Part shown: positions 50,371-58,478 of the stretch, one piece after another | Numbering within the stretch: the first letter of the stretch is position 1 | Layout of the letters: every line of letters starts with the position of its first letter | Source of the DNA: Mycobacterium sp. MFM001 | GTDB taxonomy: Bacteria > Actinomycetota > Actinomycetes > Mycobacteriales > Mycobacteriaceae | NCBI RefSeq assembly: GCF_003402475.1 | Contig: NZ_BFAB01000013.1 | Location: 79,551-143,550, forward strand | Length of the DNA stretch: 64,000 bases | Reading direction: 5' to 3' | The notes under the pieces: model-generated | Told to the model about the DNA's origin: nothing | The model's database searches: none | Seen by the model: only the letters and a program-made list of their open reading frames with translations | Translations under genes and position numbers: made by a program

Positions 50371-53300
50371 ACCGATGCCGCGGCCGGCCGTCGTCCCGTT
50401 GTCGTATGCGCAGCAACGGTTGTGGTTCATCGACCAGTTGCAGGGGCCCTCGCCGATGTACAACATGGCGGCCGCATTGCGGCTGTGCGGCGGGCTGGAT
50501 GCCGACGCGTTGGGACGCGCGTTGGCCGATGTGGTCGGCCGCCACGAAAGCCTGCGCACCGTGTTCCCGGCAGTCGAGGGCGTCCCCCGGCAGGTGGTGA
50601 TACCGGCCGAGCAGGCTGAGTTGGCGTGGCAGGTGGTGGATGCCGCCGGGTGGACACAAGACCGGCTGGCTGAGGCCGTCGACGCGGTGGTGCGTCACCC
50701 CTTTGACTTGTCGACCGAGATCCCGCTGCGGGCAAGGCTTTTCCGCGTCGCCGACGACGACCACGTGTTCGTGGCGGTGGTGCACCATATCGCCGCCGAC
50801 GGCTGGTCGATCACCCCGCTGATGGGTGACCTGGGGACGGCGTATGCCGCCCGGTGTGGCGGTCAGGCTCCCGACTGGGCGCCGCTGCCGGTGCAGTATG
50901 CCGATTTCACACTCTGGCAACGCACCCAGCTGGGGGATTTCGACGACCCTGACAGCCGCATCGCCGCCCAGCTGGCTTACTGGCAAGCAGCCTTGGCCGG
51001 AATGCCCGAGCGGCTCGAGCTACCCACCGATCGGCCGTATCCGCCGGTCGCCGATCACCAGGGCGCCCGGGTAGCCGTCGACTGGCCGGACGAGTTGCAC
51101 CAGGACATTGCCCGGGTAGCCCGTGAACACAACGCGACCACGTTTATGGTGGTGCAGGCGGCGCTGGCGCTGCTGTTGGCCAAGCTCAGTGCCAGTGCCG
51201 ATGTGGCCGTTGGGTTTCCGATCGCCGGGCGCCGTGACCCCGCCGTCCACGAGTTGGTGGGCTGCTTCGTCAACACCTTGGTGTTGCGGGTCGACCTGAC
51301 CGGCGATCCCAGCGTGGCCGAGTTATTGGAGCAGGTGCGCGCCCGCAGCCTGGCTGCCTACGAACACCAGGATGTGCCCTTCGAGGTGTTGGTGGAGCGG
51401 CTCAACCCAACCCGAAGCCTGACCCACCACCCCCTGGTCCAGGTGATGCTGGCCTGGCAGAACTTCGCCGGGCAAGCGAATGGCCCCGCCACCGGATCGG
51501 CTTGGGGGGATGTGGAAGTCAGCCCGTTGTCGGCGGACACTCACGTCGCCCGGATGGATCTGACATTCGTCCTCGGGGAACGCTGGTGCGATTCCGGGGA
51601 TCCCGCCGGGATCGGCGGGGCGGTGGAATTTCGCACCGATGTGTTCGACGCGGACACCATCGAAACGCTGATCGAGAGGTTACGACGGCTGTTGGCGGCG
51701 ATCACCGCCGAACCGTCACAAGCGATCTCATCGGTCGATCTGCTCGACGCGGGCGAGCGTGCCCGTCTGGAGCGATGGAGCAACCGGGCGGTGTTGGCGG
51801 TGCCGCCGTCCGCGTCGGAGTCGATTCCGGTGATGTTCGGCGCGCAGGCGGCGCGCGCCCCGCAAGCGGTTGCGGTCAGTTGCGGTGGTCGCTCCTTGTC
51901 TTACCGGGAGCTCGACGAGGCGTCGAACCGGTTGGCCCACTTGCTGGCCGAGCGTGGTGCGCGCCCCGGACAGTGTGTGGCGCTGTCGTTTCCGCGATCG
52001 GTCGAGGCAATCGTGGCGATCCTGGCGGTGCTCAAGACGGGGGCGGCTTATCTGCCGATCGACCCCGAGCATCCGCCGGCGCGAATAGCCTTTCTGCTTG
52101 GCGATGCGGCCCCGATTGCGGCGGTCACCACCGCGGAGCTGGCCGGACGGCTGGCCGAATTCGATTTGGTCGTCATCGATATCGACGACCCTGCTATCGA
52201 AGGCCAACCCAGCACGGCACTGCCGGCACCCGCCCCCGATGACGTCGCTTACCTGATTTACACCTCGGGCACCACGGGAGTACCCAAGGGCGTGGCGATC
52301 ACTCACCGCAATGTGACCGAGTTGCTGGCGTCGGTGGAAGGACGTGTACCCGCGGAAGCGGTGTGGTCGCAGTGGCATTCCTATGCGTTCGACGTGTCGG
52401 TGTGGGAGATCTGGGGTGCGTTGTTGCGTGGCGGGCGGCTGGTGGTTGCGCCCGACTCGGTGGTGCGTTCGCCCGCGGATTTCCACGCGCTACTGGCTGC
52501 CGAACGGGTCAACGTACTGAGCCAGACGCCGTCGGCGTTTTACGCGTTGCAGACCGCTGATGCGCTCTCACCCGAGCTGGCGCAGCAATTGACGCTCGAC
52601 GCCGTCGTGTTTGCGGGCGAAGCACTTGAGCCACAACGTCTTTCGACTTGGTGGACCAACCATCCGGGCTCACCGCGGCTGATCAACATGTACGGCACCA
52701 CCGAGACGACGGTGCATGCCTCCTTCCGCGAGATCGTCCGCGGCGACGTCGATGGCAACGCCAGCCCGATCGGGGTCCCGTTGGCCCATCTCGCCTTTTT
52801 CGCCCTCGATGGCTGGCTCCGGCCGGTCCCGCCCGGTGTGGTCGGGGAGCTGTTTGTGGCGGGCTCCGGTGCGGGGTACGGGTACTGGCGCCGCTCGGGG
52901 CTGACCGCGACGCGGTTCGTGGCCTGCCCGTTCGGAGCAGCGGGGACACGGATGTATCGCACCGGTGACTTGGTGCGCTGGCGCGCCGACGGCGAGTTGG
53001 ACTATCTGGGACGCGCCGACCAGCAGGTCAAAATCCGCGGGTATCGCATCGAACTCGGCGAGGTGCAGGCCGCACTGGCGAGTCTGGACGGGGTGGACCA
53101 AGCGGCGGTGGTGGCCCGCGAGGACAGTCCCGGCGACAAGCGGCTGGTGGGGTATGTGACCGGCACCGCCGACCCGGCCCAGATACGTGCCGCGCTGGCC
53201 GAGCGGTTGCCGGCCTACATGGTGCCGACCGCGGTCGTGGTGCTGGCCGAGTTGCCGTTGACGGTGAACGGCAAACTCGACAAGCGCGCCCTGCCGGCTC

Positions 53301-56300
53301 CGGAATACTCCGATGCCGATCGGTACCGCGCGCCGACCAACGCGATCGAGGAGTTGTTGGCCGGCGCTTATGCCCAGGTGCTGGGTGTCAAGCGAGTGGG
53401 AGTAGACGACTCGTTCTTCGATTTGGGCGGCGATTCGTTACTGGCGATGCGGTTGGTTGCCGCGGTCAACACCGGTTTGGATGCGGGCCTTTCGGTGCGC
53501 ACGGTGTTCGAGGCGCCGACGGTGGCGCAGTTGGCGTCGCGGGTCGGTGGCGGTGCGGTTCGGCGTGAACCGTTGGTGCCGGCGCAGCGGCCATCGGTGG
53601 TGCCGTTGTCGTTTGCCCAGCAGCGGTTGTGGTTCATCGACCAGTTGCAGGGCCCGTCGCCGATGTACAACATGGCGACCGCGTGGCGGCTGCGCGGGCG
53701 CCTCGATGCCAGCGCGCTGGGCCAGGCGCTGGCCGATGTGGTGGCCCGCCACGAAAGCCTGCGAACCTTGTTCCCGGCGGTGGAGGGGATACCTCGCCAA
53801 GTGGTGATCCCTGCCGAGCAGGCCGACTTCGGTTGGGACGTCGTAGATTCCATCGGTTGGCCCGCAGCCCGGCTGGGGGAGGCCGTCGACGTTGTGGCCC
53901 GGCACAGTTTCGAGTTAGCAGTCGAGACCCCTTTGCGGGCAAGGCTTTTCCGAGTCGCTGACGACGAACATGTGTTGGTGGCGGTGGTGCACCACATCGC
54001 CGCCGACGGCTGGTCGATCGCCCCGCTGATGCGTGATTTGGCGGTGGCCTACGCCAGCCGATGCGCGGGGCAGGCCCCCGGGTGGGCGCCGCTGCCGGTG
54101 CAGTACGCCGATTTCACGTTGTGGCAGCGCGCGCAGTTGGGCGATCTCGACGATGACCAGAGCCCCATCGCGGCTCAGTCGGCCTATTGGCAGGACGCGC
54201 TGGCCGGGATGCCTGATCGGTTGGCGCTGCCGACCGATCGGTCTTATCCGCCGGTGGCCGATCACCGCGGCGCGCGGGTGGCTGTGGAGTGGCCGGCCGA
54301 ACTGCAGCGGCGGATTGCGCAGATAGCCCGCGACCACGACGCGACCAGTTTCATGGTGATCCAGGCCGCCCTGGCTCTACTGCTGTCCAAGATCTGCGCC
54401 AGTTCCGATGTGGCCGTGGGATTCCCAATCGCCGGGCGGCGTGATCCCGCACTCGACGAGTTGGTCGGTTGCTTCGTCAACACCTTGGTGTTGCGGGTCG
54501 ACACAGGTAGGGACCCCAGCGTCGCCGAACTTCTTTCCCAGGTGCGCTCACGCAGCCTGGCCGCCTACGAGCACCAGGATGTGCCCTTCGAGGTGCTGGT
54601 CGAGCGGCTCAACCCGACCCGGTCGCTGACCCACTCTCCGCTGGTGCAGGTGGTGTTGGCCTGGCAGAACTTCGGCGGGCAAGCCGGCGGCCCCGCGGGT
54701 TTGGCTGATCTCGAGGTCACCCCGCTGTTCGCGGACACCCACACCGCCCGGATGGACCTGGCCTTTTTTGTCGGGGAGCGCTGGAGCCAGACCGGCGAGC
54801 CCGACGGGATCGGCGGTGCGGTGGAGTTCCGCACCGATGTGTTCGACGCGGCCAGCATCGAAACACTCGTCGAGCGGTTGCAGCGGGTGTTGGTGGCCGT
54901 CACCGCCGACCCGACCCAGACCCTGTCATCGATTGACGTGCTGGACGAGGTCGAACGGGACCGGCTCGACGAGCTCGGTAATCGCTCGACGTTGACTGCG
55001 CCGGTCCCGCGGTCGATGTCGATACCTGCGCTATTCGCCGAGCAAGTGGTGCGTTGCGGCGACGCGGTGGCGATCAGGTGCCAGGGCCGCTCGATGACGT
55101 ATCGAGAGCTTGACGAGGCGTCGAACCGGTTGGCGCACTTGCTGATCGGCCAGGGCGCCGGGCCGGGACGCTGTGTGGGGTTGCTGTTTTCCCGGTCGGT
55201 CGAGGCCCTAGTGGCGATTTTGGGGGTGCTCAAGAGCGGCGCGGCGTACCTGCCGATCGATCCTGTGCTGCCGAGCGCCCGCATCGGATTCATGCTCGTC
55301 GACGCCGCCCCGATCGCGGTAGTCACCACCGCGGGGCTTGCCGGGCGGTTGGCCGAATTCAGTGCGCCGGTGATCGGCATCGACGACGCCACACTCGGCG
55401 CCCAACCCGGCACCGCGCCGCCGGCGCCGGCCCCCGATGACATCGCATACCTGATCTACACCTCGGGCACCACCGGGATGCCCAAGGGGGTGGCGGTCGC
55501 CCACCGCAACGTGGCCCGGCTGATGGAATCAGTGGACCCGGGCTGGGCAGGGCCGGGGCAGGTATGGACGCAGTGCCATTCGTTTGGCTTCGACTTCTCG
55601 GTGTGGGAAATCTTCGGCGCCTTGCTGCATGGGGCCCGGTTGGTGGTGGTGCCCGAGTCGGTGGCCGCGTCGCCGGATGAGTTGCACGCCTTGCTGATTG
55701 GTGAACATGTCACCGTGTTGAGTCAAACCCCGTCCGCGGCGGGAATGCTCGACCCGCAGGGGCTGGATTCGACGGCGCTGCTGGTCGGTGGTGAGGCGTG
55801 CCCCGCAGAGGTGGTGGAGCGGTGGGCGCCCGCGCGGGTGATGGTCAACGCCTACGGCCCCACCGAGGCGACGGTGTGGGTGGCGATCAGCGCACCTCTG
55901 ACGCCGGGGTCCGCTGTGCCGATCGGTAAGCCGCTGGAGGGGGCGGCGTTGTTCGTGCTCGACGGGTGGTTGCGACCGGTACCTCCCGGCGTGATTGGCG
56001 AGTTGTATGTGGCCGGAGCGGGGGTGGGCTGCGGGTACTGGCGCCGGGCTGCGTTGACCGCGTCGCGATTTGTCGCCTGTCCGTTCGGGGCGCTCGGGGC
56101 GCGGATGTATCGCACCGGCGATCTGGTGTGTTGGGGCGCTGACGGGCAGCTGCAGTTCCTGGGCCGGGCCGACGAGCAGGTCAAGATCCGCGGGTATCGC
56201 ATCGAGCTCGGCGACGTACAGGCTGCGCTGGCCGACTGCGATGGCGTGCAGCAGGCAGTGGTCATTGCCCGTGAAGACCGGCCCGGCGACAAGCGTCTGG

Positions 56301-57508
56301 TCGGTTATGTGACCGGCACCGCCGACCCGGACGAGCTGCGCGCCACGCTGGCCGAGCGGCTGCCGGCCTACATGGTGCCGGCCGCGGTGGTGGTGCTGGA
56401 AGAACTGCCGCGCACACCCAACGGCAAACTCGACACTCGGGCGCTGCCGGCACCGAAGTTCAGCGGCGGCGAGTATCGCGCGCCGGCCAACCCCACCGAG
56501 GAAGTCGTGGCGGGCATCTACGCCCAGGTGCTGGGCCTAGAGCGGGTCGGTGTCGAAGACTCGTTCTTCGATCTGGGCGGGGACTCGCTGTCGGCGATGC
56601 GGGTGATCGCCGCGGTCAACGCGGCCCTGGATACCGATGTTGCGGTGCGTACCCTATTCCACGCTCCGTCTGTGCGAAGCCTCAGCCAACAGGTGGGCAG
56701 GCAGGACAGCGCGTTGGAAGTGGTACCGGTCGAGGTCCTCAAAGAGGGCACGGGAATTCCATTGTGCTGCGTTCACGAAGGCAGCGGGATCAGCTATCCC
56801 TATCGTGGTCTCGGCGATTATTTGGACGGCCCGATTATCGGAATCAACCAGATCCCGCACAATGGCGAGGCTAAACCCGAGTCGATTCGCCAGATGGCAA
56901 AAAACTATGCGGATCGGCTTCAATCCGTTTATCCGGACGGACCGTATAACCTTCTGGGCTGGTCTTTCGGAGGCGTCGTCGCGCACGAGCTGGCGATCGA
57001 ACTTCGCAGGCGCGGATCCGAAGTCCGGCGTCTCATATTGTTGGACCCCGTGAACGGCGCTAACGACGCAGCGGACAGCCAAGCGTCAGACGAGACCCAG
57101 GTCGAAACTCACATCCTGGAGCGCTTCTTGCAATTAAGCGGCGTGGATATCGCCGAGCAGTCGCGGCCTCTCACGTACCGACAGGCGGAGGAGCTGATTC
57201 GCCAACAACACGCGGTAGTGGAGCTGGTTCTTCCGCCCAGAAAGCTCTTCGAGCACATGGTCCGAAGCGCTCACGCCAACCAGTTCTATCTGGTGGATCA
57301 CGAGCCCGATGTGTTTGACGGCGATACCGTCATCTTCACCGCGGCACGACAGGAAAACGGGCACGATTCTACACCGCTGGAAGATTGGCGACCGTACATC
57401 GCCGGCGACATCACCGAATATCCCGTCGACTGCGACCACACCGAGATGATGACGCCCGGACCGCTGCGCACCTACGCCGACCGGCTCAAGCTCGTGCTGG
57501 ACGCTTGA
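48494..57508 (+). CDS. Three-module NRPS with terminal thioesterase (3,004 residues)
   Basis: Completes the assembly line: A-PCP, C-A-PCP, C-A-PCP-TE. A domains begin near residues 43, 1108 and 2176; carrier serines lie near 578, 1648 and 2696; the TE runs from about 2743 to the end. The protein starts directly with an A domain, so its first C domain is the C-terminal domain of the upstream NRPS and the two proteins must dock as one machine. The ATG at 48494 overlaps the upstream TGA by four bases. No epimerase or methyltransferase domain. The terminal TE means release by hydrolysis or cyclisation; GPL synthetases instead end in a form that gives an amino alcohol. Modules 8 and 9 are near-copies of each other. 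It ends 20 bases from the convergent gap gene. Confidence 0.94.
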   Translation: MTADTTRRLLSLDFLDEDEHASLDEWSNRAALMAPAGSSASIPTAFAEQVARAPEAVAISCQGRSMTYRELDEAANRLAHLLAARGARPGCCVALLFSRSIEAIVAILAVLKTGAAYLPIDPEHPRARIAFLLGDAAPIAALTTADLAGRLDGHEVAVVNIDDPAVDTQPSTAPPDPAADDIAYLIYTSGTTGVPKGVAVTHRNVTELLASVDDDLPVPAVWSQWHSYAFDVSVWEIWGALLRGGRLVVVPDSVVRSPADFHALLAAERVNVLSQTPSAFYALQAADALQRELAEQLELEAVVFAGEALEPQRLRGWMGSHPGSPRLINMYGTTETTVHASFREIVHDDTNSNASPIGVPLAHLAFFVLDAWLRPVSPGAVGELYVAGAGVSCGYMGRAALSASRFVACPFGRPGARMYRTGDLVRWRDDGELDYLGRADEQVKIRGYRIELGEIQAALASFDGVEQAAVIAREDRPGDKRLVGYVTGTAEPAHIRAKLAERLPAYMVPSAVVVLAELPLTVNGKLDKRALPAPEYSDVNRYRAPGNAVEEILAGIYAQVLGLEQVGVDDSFFQLGGDSLLAMRLTAAVNASLDAGLDVRAVFETPTIAELAPRVSGGSERLEPLTPMPRPAVVPLSYAQQRLWFIDQLQGPSPMYNMAAALRLCGGLDADALGRALADVVGRHESLRTVFPAVEGVPRQVVIPAEQAELAWQVVDAAGWTQDRLAEAVDAVVRHPFDLSTEIPLRARLFRVADDDHVFVAVVHHIAADGWSITPLMGDLGTAYAARCGGQAPDWAPLPVQYADFTLWQRTQLGDFDDPDSRIAAQLAYWQAALAGMPERLELPTDRPYPPVADHQGARVAVDWPDELHQDIARVAREHNATTFMVVQAALALLLAKLSASADVAVGFPIAGRRDPAVHELVGCFVNTLVLRVDLTGDPSVAELLEQVRARSLAAYEHQDVPFEVLVERLNPTRSLTHHPLVQVMLAWQNFAGQANGPATGSAWGDVEVSPLSADTHVARMDLTFVLGERWCDSGDPAGIGGAVEFRTDVFDADTIETLIERLRRLLAAITAEPSQAISSVDLLDAGERARLERWSNRAVLAVPPSASESIPVMFGAQAARAPQAVAVSCGGRSLSYRELDEASNRLAHLLAERGARPGQCVALSFPRSVEAIVAILAVLKTGAAYLPIDPEHPPARIAFLLGDAAPIAAVTTAELAGRLAEFDLVVIDIDDPAIEGQPSTALPAPAPDDVAYLIYTSGTTGVPKGVAITHRNVTELLASVEGRVPAEAVWSQWHSYAFDVSVWEIWGALLRGGRLVVAPDSVVRSPADFHALLAAERVNVLSQTPSAFYALQTADALSPELAQQLTLDAVVFAGEALEPQRLSTWWTNHPGSPRLINMYGTTETTVHASFREIVRGDVDGNASPIGVPLAHLAFFALDGWLRPVPPGVVGELFVAGSGAGYGYWRRSGLTATRFVACPFGAAGTRMYRTGDLVRWRADGELDYLGRADQQVKIRGYRIELGEVQAALASLDGVDQAAVVAREDSPGDKRLVGYVTGTADPAQIRAALAERLPAYMVPTAVVVLAELPLTVNGKLDKRALPAPEYSDADRYRAPTNAIEELLAGAYAQVLGVKRVGVDDSFFDLGGDSLLAMRLVAAVNTGLDAGLSVRTVFEAPTVAQLASRVGGGAVRREPLVPAQRPSVVPLSFAQQRLWFIDQLQGPSPMYNMATAWRLRGRLDASALGQALADVVARHESLRTLFPAVEGIPRQVVIPAEQADFGWDVVDSIGWPAARLGEAVDVVARHSFELAVETPLRARLFRVADDEHVLVAVVHHIAADGWSIAPLMRDLAVAYASRCAGQAPGWAPLPVQYADFTLWQRAQLGDLDDDQSPIAAQSAYWQDALAGMPDRLALPTDRSYPPVADHRGARVAVEWPAELQRRIAQIARDHDATSFMVIQAALALLLSKICASSDVAVGFPIAGRRDPALDELVGCFVNTLVLRVDTGRDPSVAELLSQVRSRSLAAYEHQDVPFEVLVERLNPTRSLTHSPLVQVVLAWQNFGGQAGGPAGLADLEVTPLFADTHTARMDLAFFVGERWSQTGEPDGIGGAVEFRTDVFDAASIETLVERLQRVLVAVTADPTQTLSSIDVLDEVERDRLDELGNRSTLTAPVPRSMSIPALFAEQVVRCGDAVAIRCQGRSMTYRELDEASNRLAHLLIGQGAGPGRCVGLLFSRSVEALVAILGVLKSGAAYLPIDPVLPSARIGFMLVDAAPIAVVTTAGLAGRLAEFSAPVIGIDDATLGAQPGTAPPAPAPDDIAYLIYTSGTTGMPKGVAVAHRNVARLMESVDPGWAGPGQVWTQCHSFGFDFSVWEIFGALLHGARLVVVPESVAASPDELHALLIGEHVTVLSQTPSAAGMLDPQGLDSTALLVGGEACPAEVVERWAPARVMVNAYGPTEATVWVAISAPLTPGSAVPIGKPLEGAALFVLDGWLRPVPPGVIGELYVAGAGVGCGYWRRAALTASRFVACPFGALGARMYRTGDLVCWGADGQLQFLGRADEQVKIRGYRIELGDVQAALADCDGVQQAVVIAREDRPGDKRLVGYVTGTADPDELRATLAERLPAYMVPAAVVVLEELPRTPNGKLDTRALPAPKFSGGEYRAPANPTEEVVAGIYAQVLGLERVGVEDSFFDLGGDSLSAMRVIAAVNAALDTDVAVRTLFHAPSVRSLSQQVGRQDSALEVVPVEVLKEGTGIPLCCVHEGSGISYPYRGLGDYLDGPIIGINQIPHNGEAKPESIRQMAKNYADRLQSVYPDGPYNLLGWSFGGVVAHELAIELRRRGSEVRRLILLDPVNGANDAADSQASDETQVETHILERFLQLSGVDIAEQSRPLTYRQAEELIRQQHAVVELVLPPRKLFEHMVRSAHANQFYLVDHEPDVFDGDTVIFTAARQENGHDSTPLEDWRPYIAGDITEYPVDCDHTEMMTPGPLRTYADRLKLVLDA
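50371..53560 (+). other. NRPS module 9: C-A-PCP, near-duplicate of module 8 in its A domain
   Basis: C with VHHIAADGWS. A code D-V-W-S-V-A-M-V-H-K, identical to module 8, including the flanking WHSYAFDVSVWEIWGALLRG text. Expected to load the same Thr/Ser-type residue as module 8. Confidence 0.75.
53561..56710 (+). other. NRPS module 10: C-A-PCP
   Basis: C with VHHIAADGWSIAP. A code read as D-F-W-S-L-G-A-V-W-K, closer to modules 2-5 than to 7-9. Substrate unassigned, probably hydrophobic. This would be the C-terminal residue handed to the thioesterase. Confidence 0.7.
56720..57505 (+). other. Type I thioesterase domain of the NRPS
   Basis: Alpha/beta-hydrolase with the nucleophile elbow LLGWSFGGVVAHELA, a candidate Asp in RLILLDPVNGA and the late His in PVDCDHTEMMTPG. 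It releases the full-length chain. Whether it acts as hydrolase or macrocyclase cannot be told from sequence. Confidence 0.9.
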
Positions 57509-57528
57509 GGGCGCGCGGGATAGAGGGG

Positions 57529-58323
57529 TCAACCGTTGCCCAAGCCGCTGGCAATTAGCGAGACCCCACCAATAATGCAGAGCCCTACCAAAATTATTCG
57601 ACGGTGCGCCAGCGTCCAATCGTGTAGCCGTTGCACTATCGCCTGGGTTCTGGCTGGTATGACCAGATAGCTGGCGAGTGTCAGTTCGACGATCACAAGC
57701 ATTGCGACAACGAACGCGATGGAGGCGCTTACCTGCGTGGCCATTGCGGGTCCAGAGGCCACGATGATGGCGAGTACGTACAGGGCCTCATCGGGTGCCG
57801 GCCCCGACAGGAGGCCGATCACGAACGCGACCCACAGAGATCCGTTTTCCCAGGCGTTGTGGGCGCGATCGAGTAGGCGCCGAACCCCTGAGCCCTCCCT
57901 AGGGGCATTGTGGGCGCGGCTTAGTAGCCGCGAGAAAGCGTTGGGGGTATTGGAGTCCAAGACCAAGGTCGAGGCGTTGCCGCTTGACGTCGGAATTTGT
58001 GCCCGCTGACGCCGGCGAATCAGTGGACGTATTGTCACCAGCGCGGCGACCGACAGTGCGACCATGCCCAAGCCGACTTGAATATGCCGAGCGGTGGAAC
58101 TTGTGGCGAAATGATCCACGAAGGATTTGAACATCGGTGTCCGGTGCAAGACCATCAGCGGAACCAACATGGCGGGAAAGCCTTCGATCAGGCAGCCCAC
58201 CCAGAATGCGAGCAAATTTTGCACCGGCCGCGGCCGGGAGATCACGAGAAGGATGAGACCAAGACGCACCGGGTTTAGCGCCATCAAAAGCGCGAGCACC
58301 AACACCGAGCTCCACACTGGCAA
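57529..58323 (-). CDS. gap: Gap-like integral membrane protein (GPL-addressing protein family)
   Basis: A 264-residue membrane protein with about six hydrophobic helices: VLVLALLMALNPVRLGLILL, LLAFWVGCLIEGFPAMLVPL, VGLGMVALSVAALVTI, then after a polar loop LWVAFVIGLLSGPAPDEALY, IAFVVAMLVIVELTLASYLV and IILVGLCIIGGVSLIASG. This matches Gap, the small membrane protein next to mps2 in GPL loci and needed for GPL to reach the surface. The central cytoplasmic loop carries a short repeat (SRLLSRAHNAP and RRLLDRAHNAW). The gene sits immediately after the NRPS but on the opposite strand, converging with a 20-base gap and no terminator hairpin that I can see. Surface delivery of the decapeptide lipid is the inferred role. 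Confidence 0.82.
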   Translation of the reverse strand: MPVWSSVLVLALLMALNPVRLGLILLVISRPRPVQNLLAFWVGCLIEGFPAMLVPLMVLHRTPMFKSFVDHFATSSTARHIQVGLGMVALSVAALVTIRPLIRRRQRAQIPTSSGNASTLVLDSNTPNAFSRLLSRAHNAPREGSGVRRLLDRAHNAWENGSLWVAFVIGLLSGPAPDEALYVLAIIVASGPAMATQVSASIAFVVAMLVIVELTLASYLVIPARTQAIVQRLHDWTLAHRRIILVGLCIIGGVSLIASGLGNG

Positions 58324-58478
58324 AACACTACCGGCTCACCTGTTGTGTGTTGGCTCCTTTGAAGATTCAGCTCCGACCGGGCGCTGGAAGGCGGGCGTCA
58401 TCGGCCGATGAAATGACACCACTTCAGACCTGCTCGATTCCCTGAGTGACCGGGGGCTCGAGTGTTAGCATCCGGTCC

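Noticed and set aside
23830..56450. Regularly spaced repeats every ~3.1 kb as a mobile or CRISPR-like array
   Set aside because: The repeats are homologous NRPS modules in one reading frame.
22173..57508. Mycobactin (mbt) synthetase
   Set aside because: There is an MbtH partner, but no heterocyclisation domain, salicylate-loading protein or lysine-modifying genes, and the neighbours are mmpL4-type and gap.
22173..57508. Ordinary four-residue GPL synthetase (mps1-mps2)
   Set aside because: Ten A domains and a terminal thioesterase do not fit. Only modules 6-7 and the neighbourhood match.
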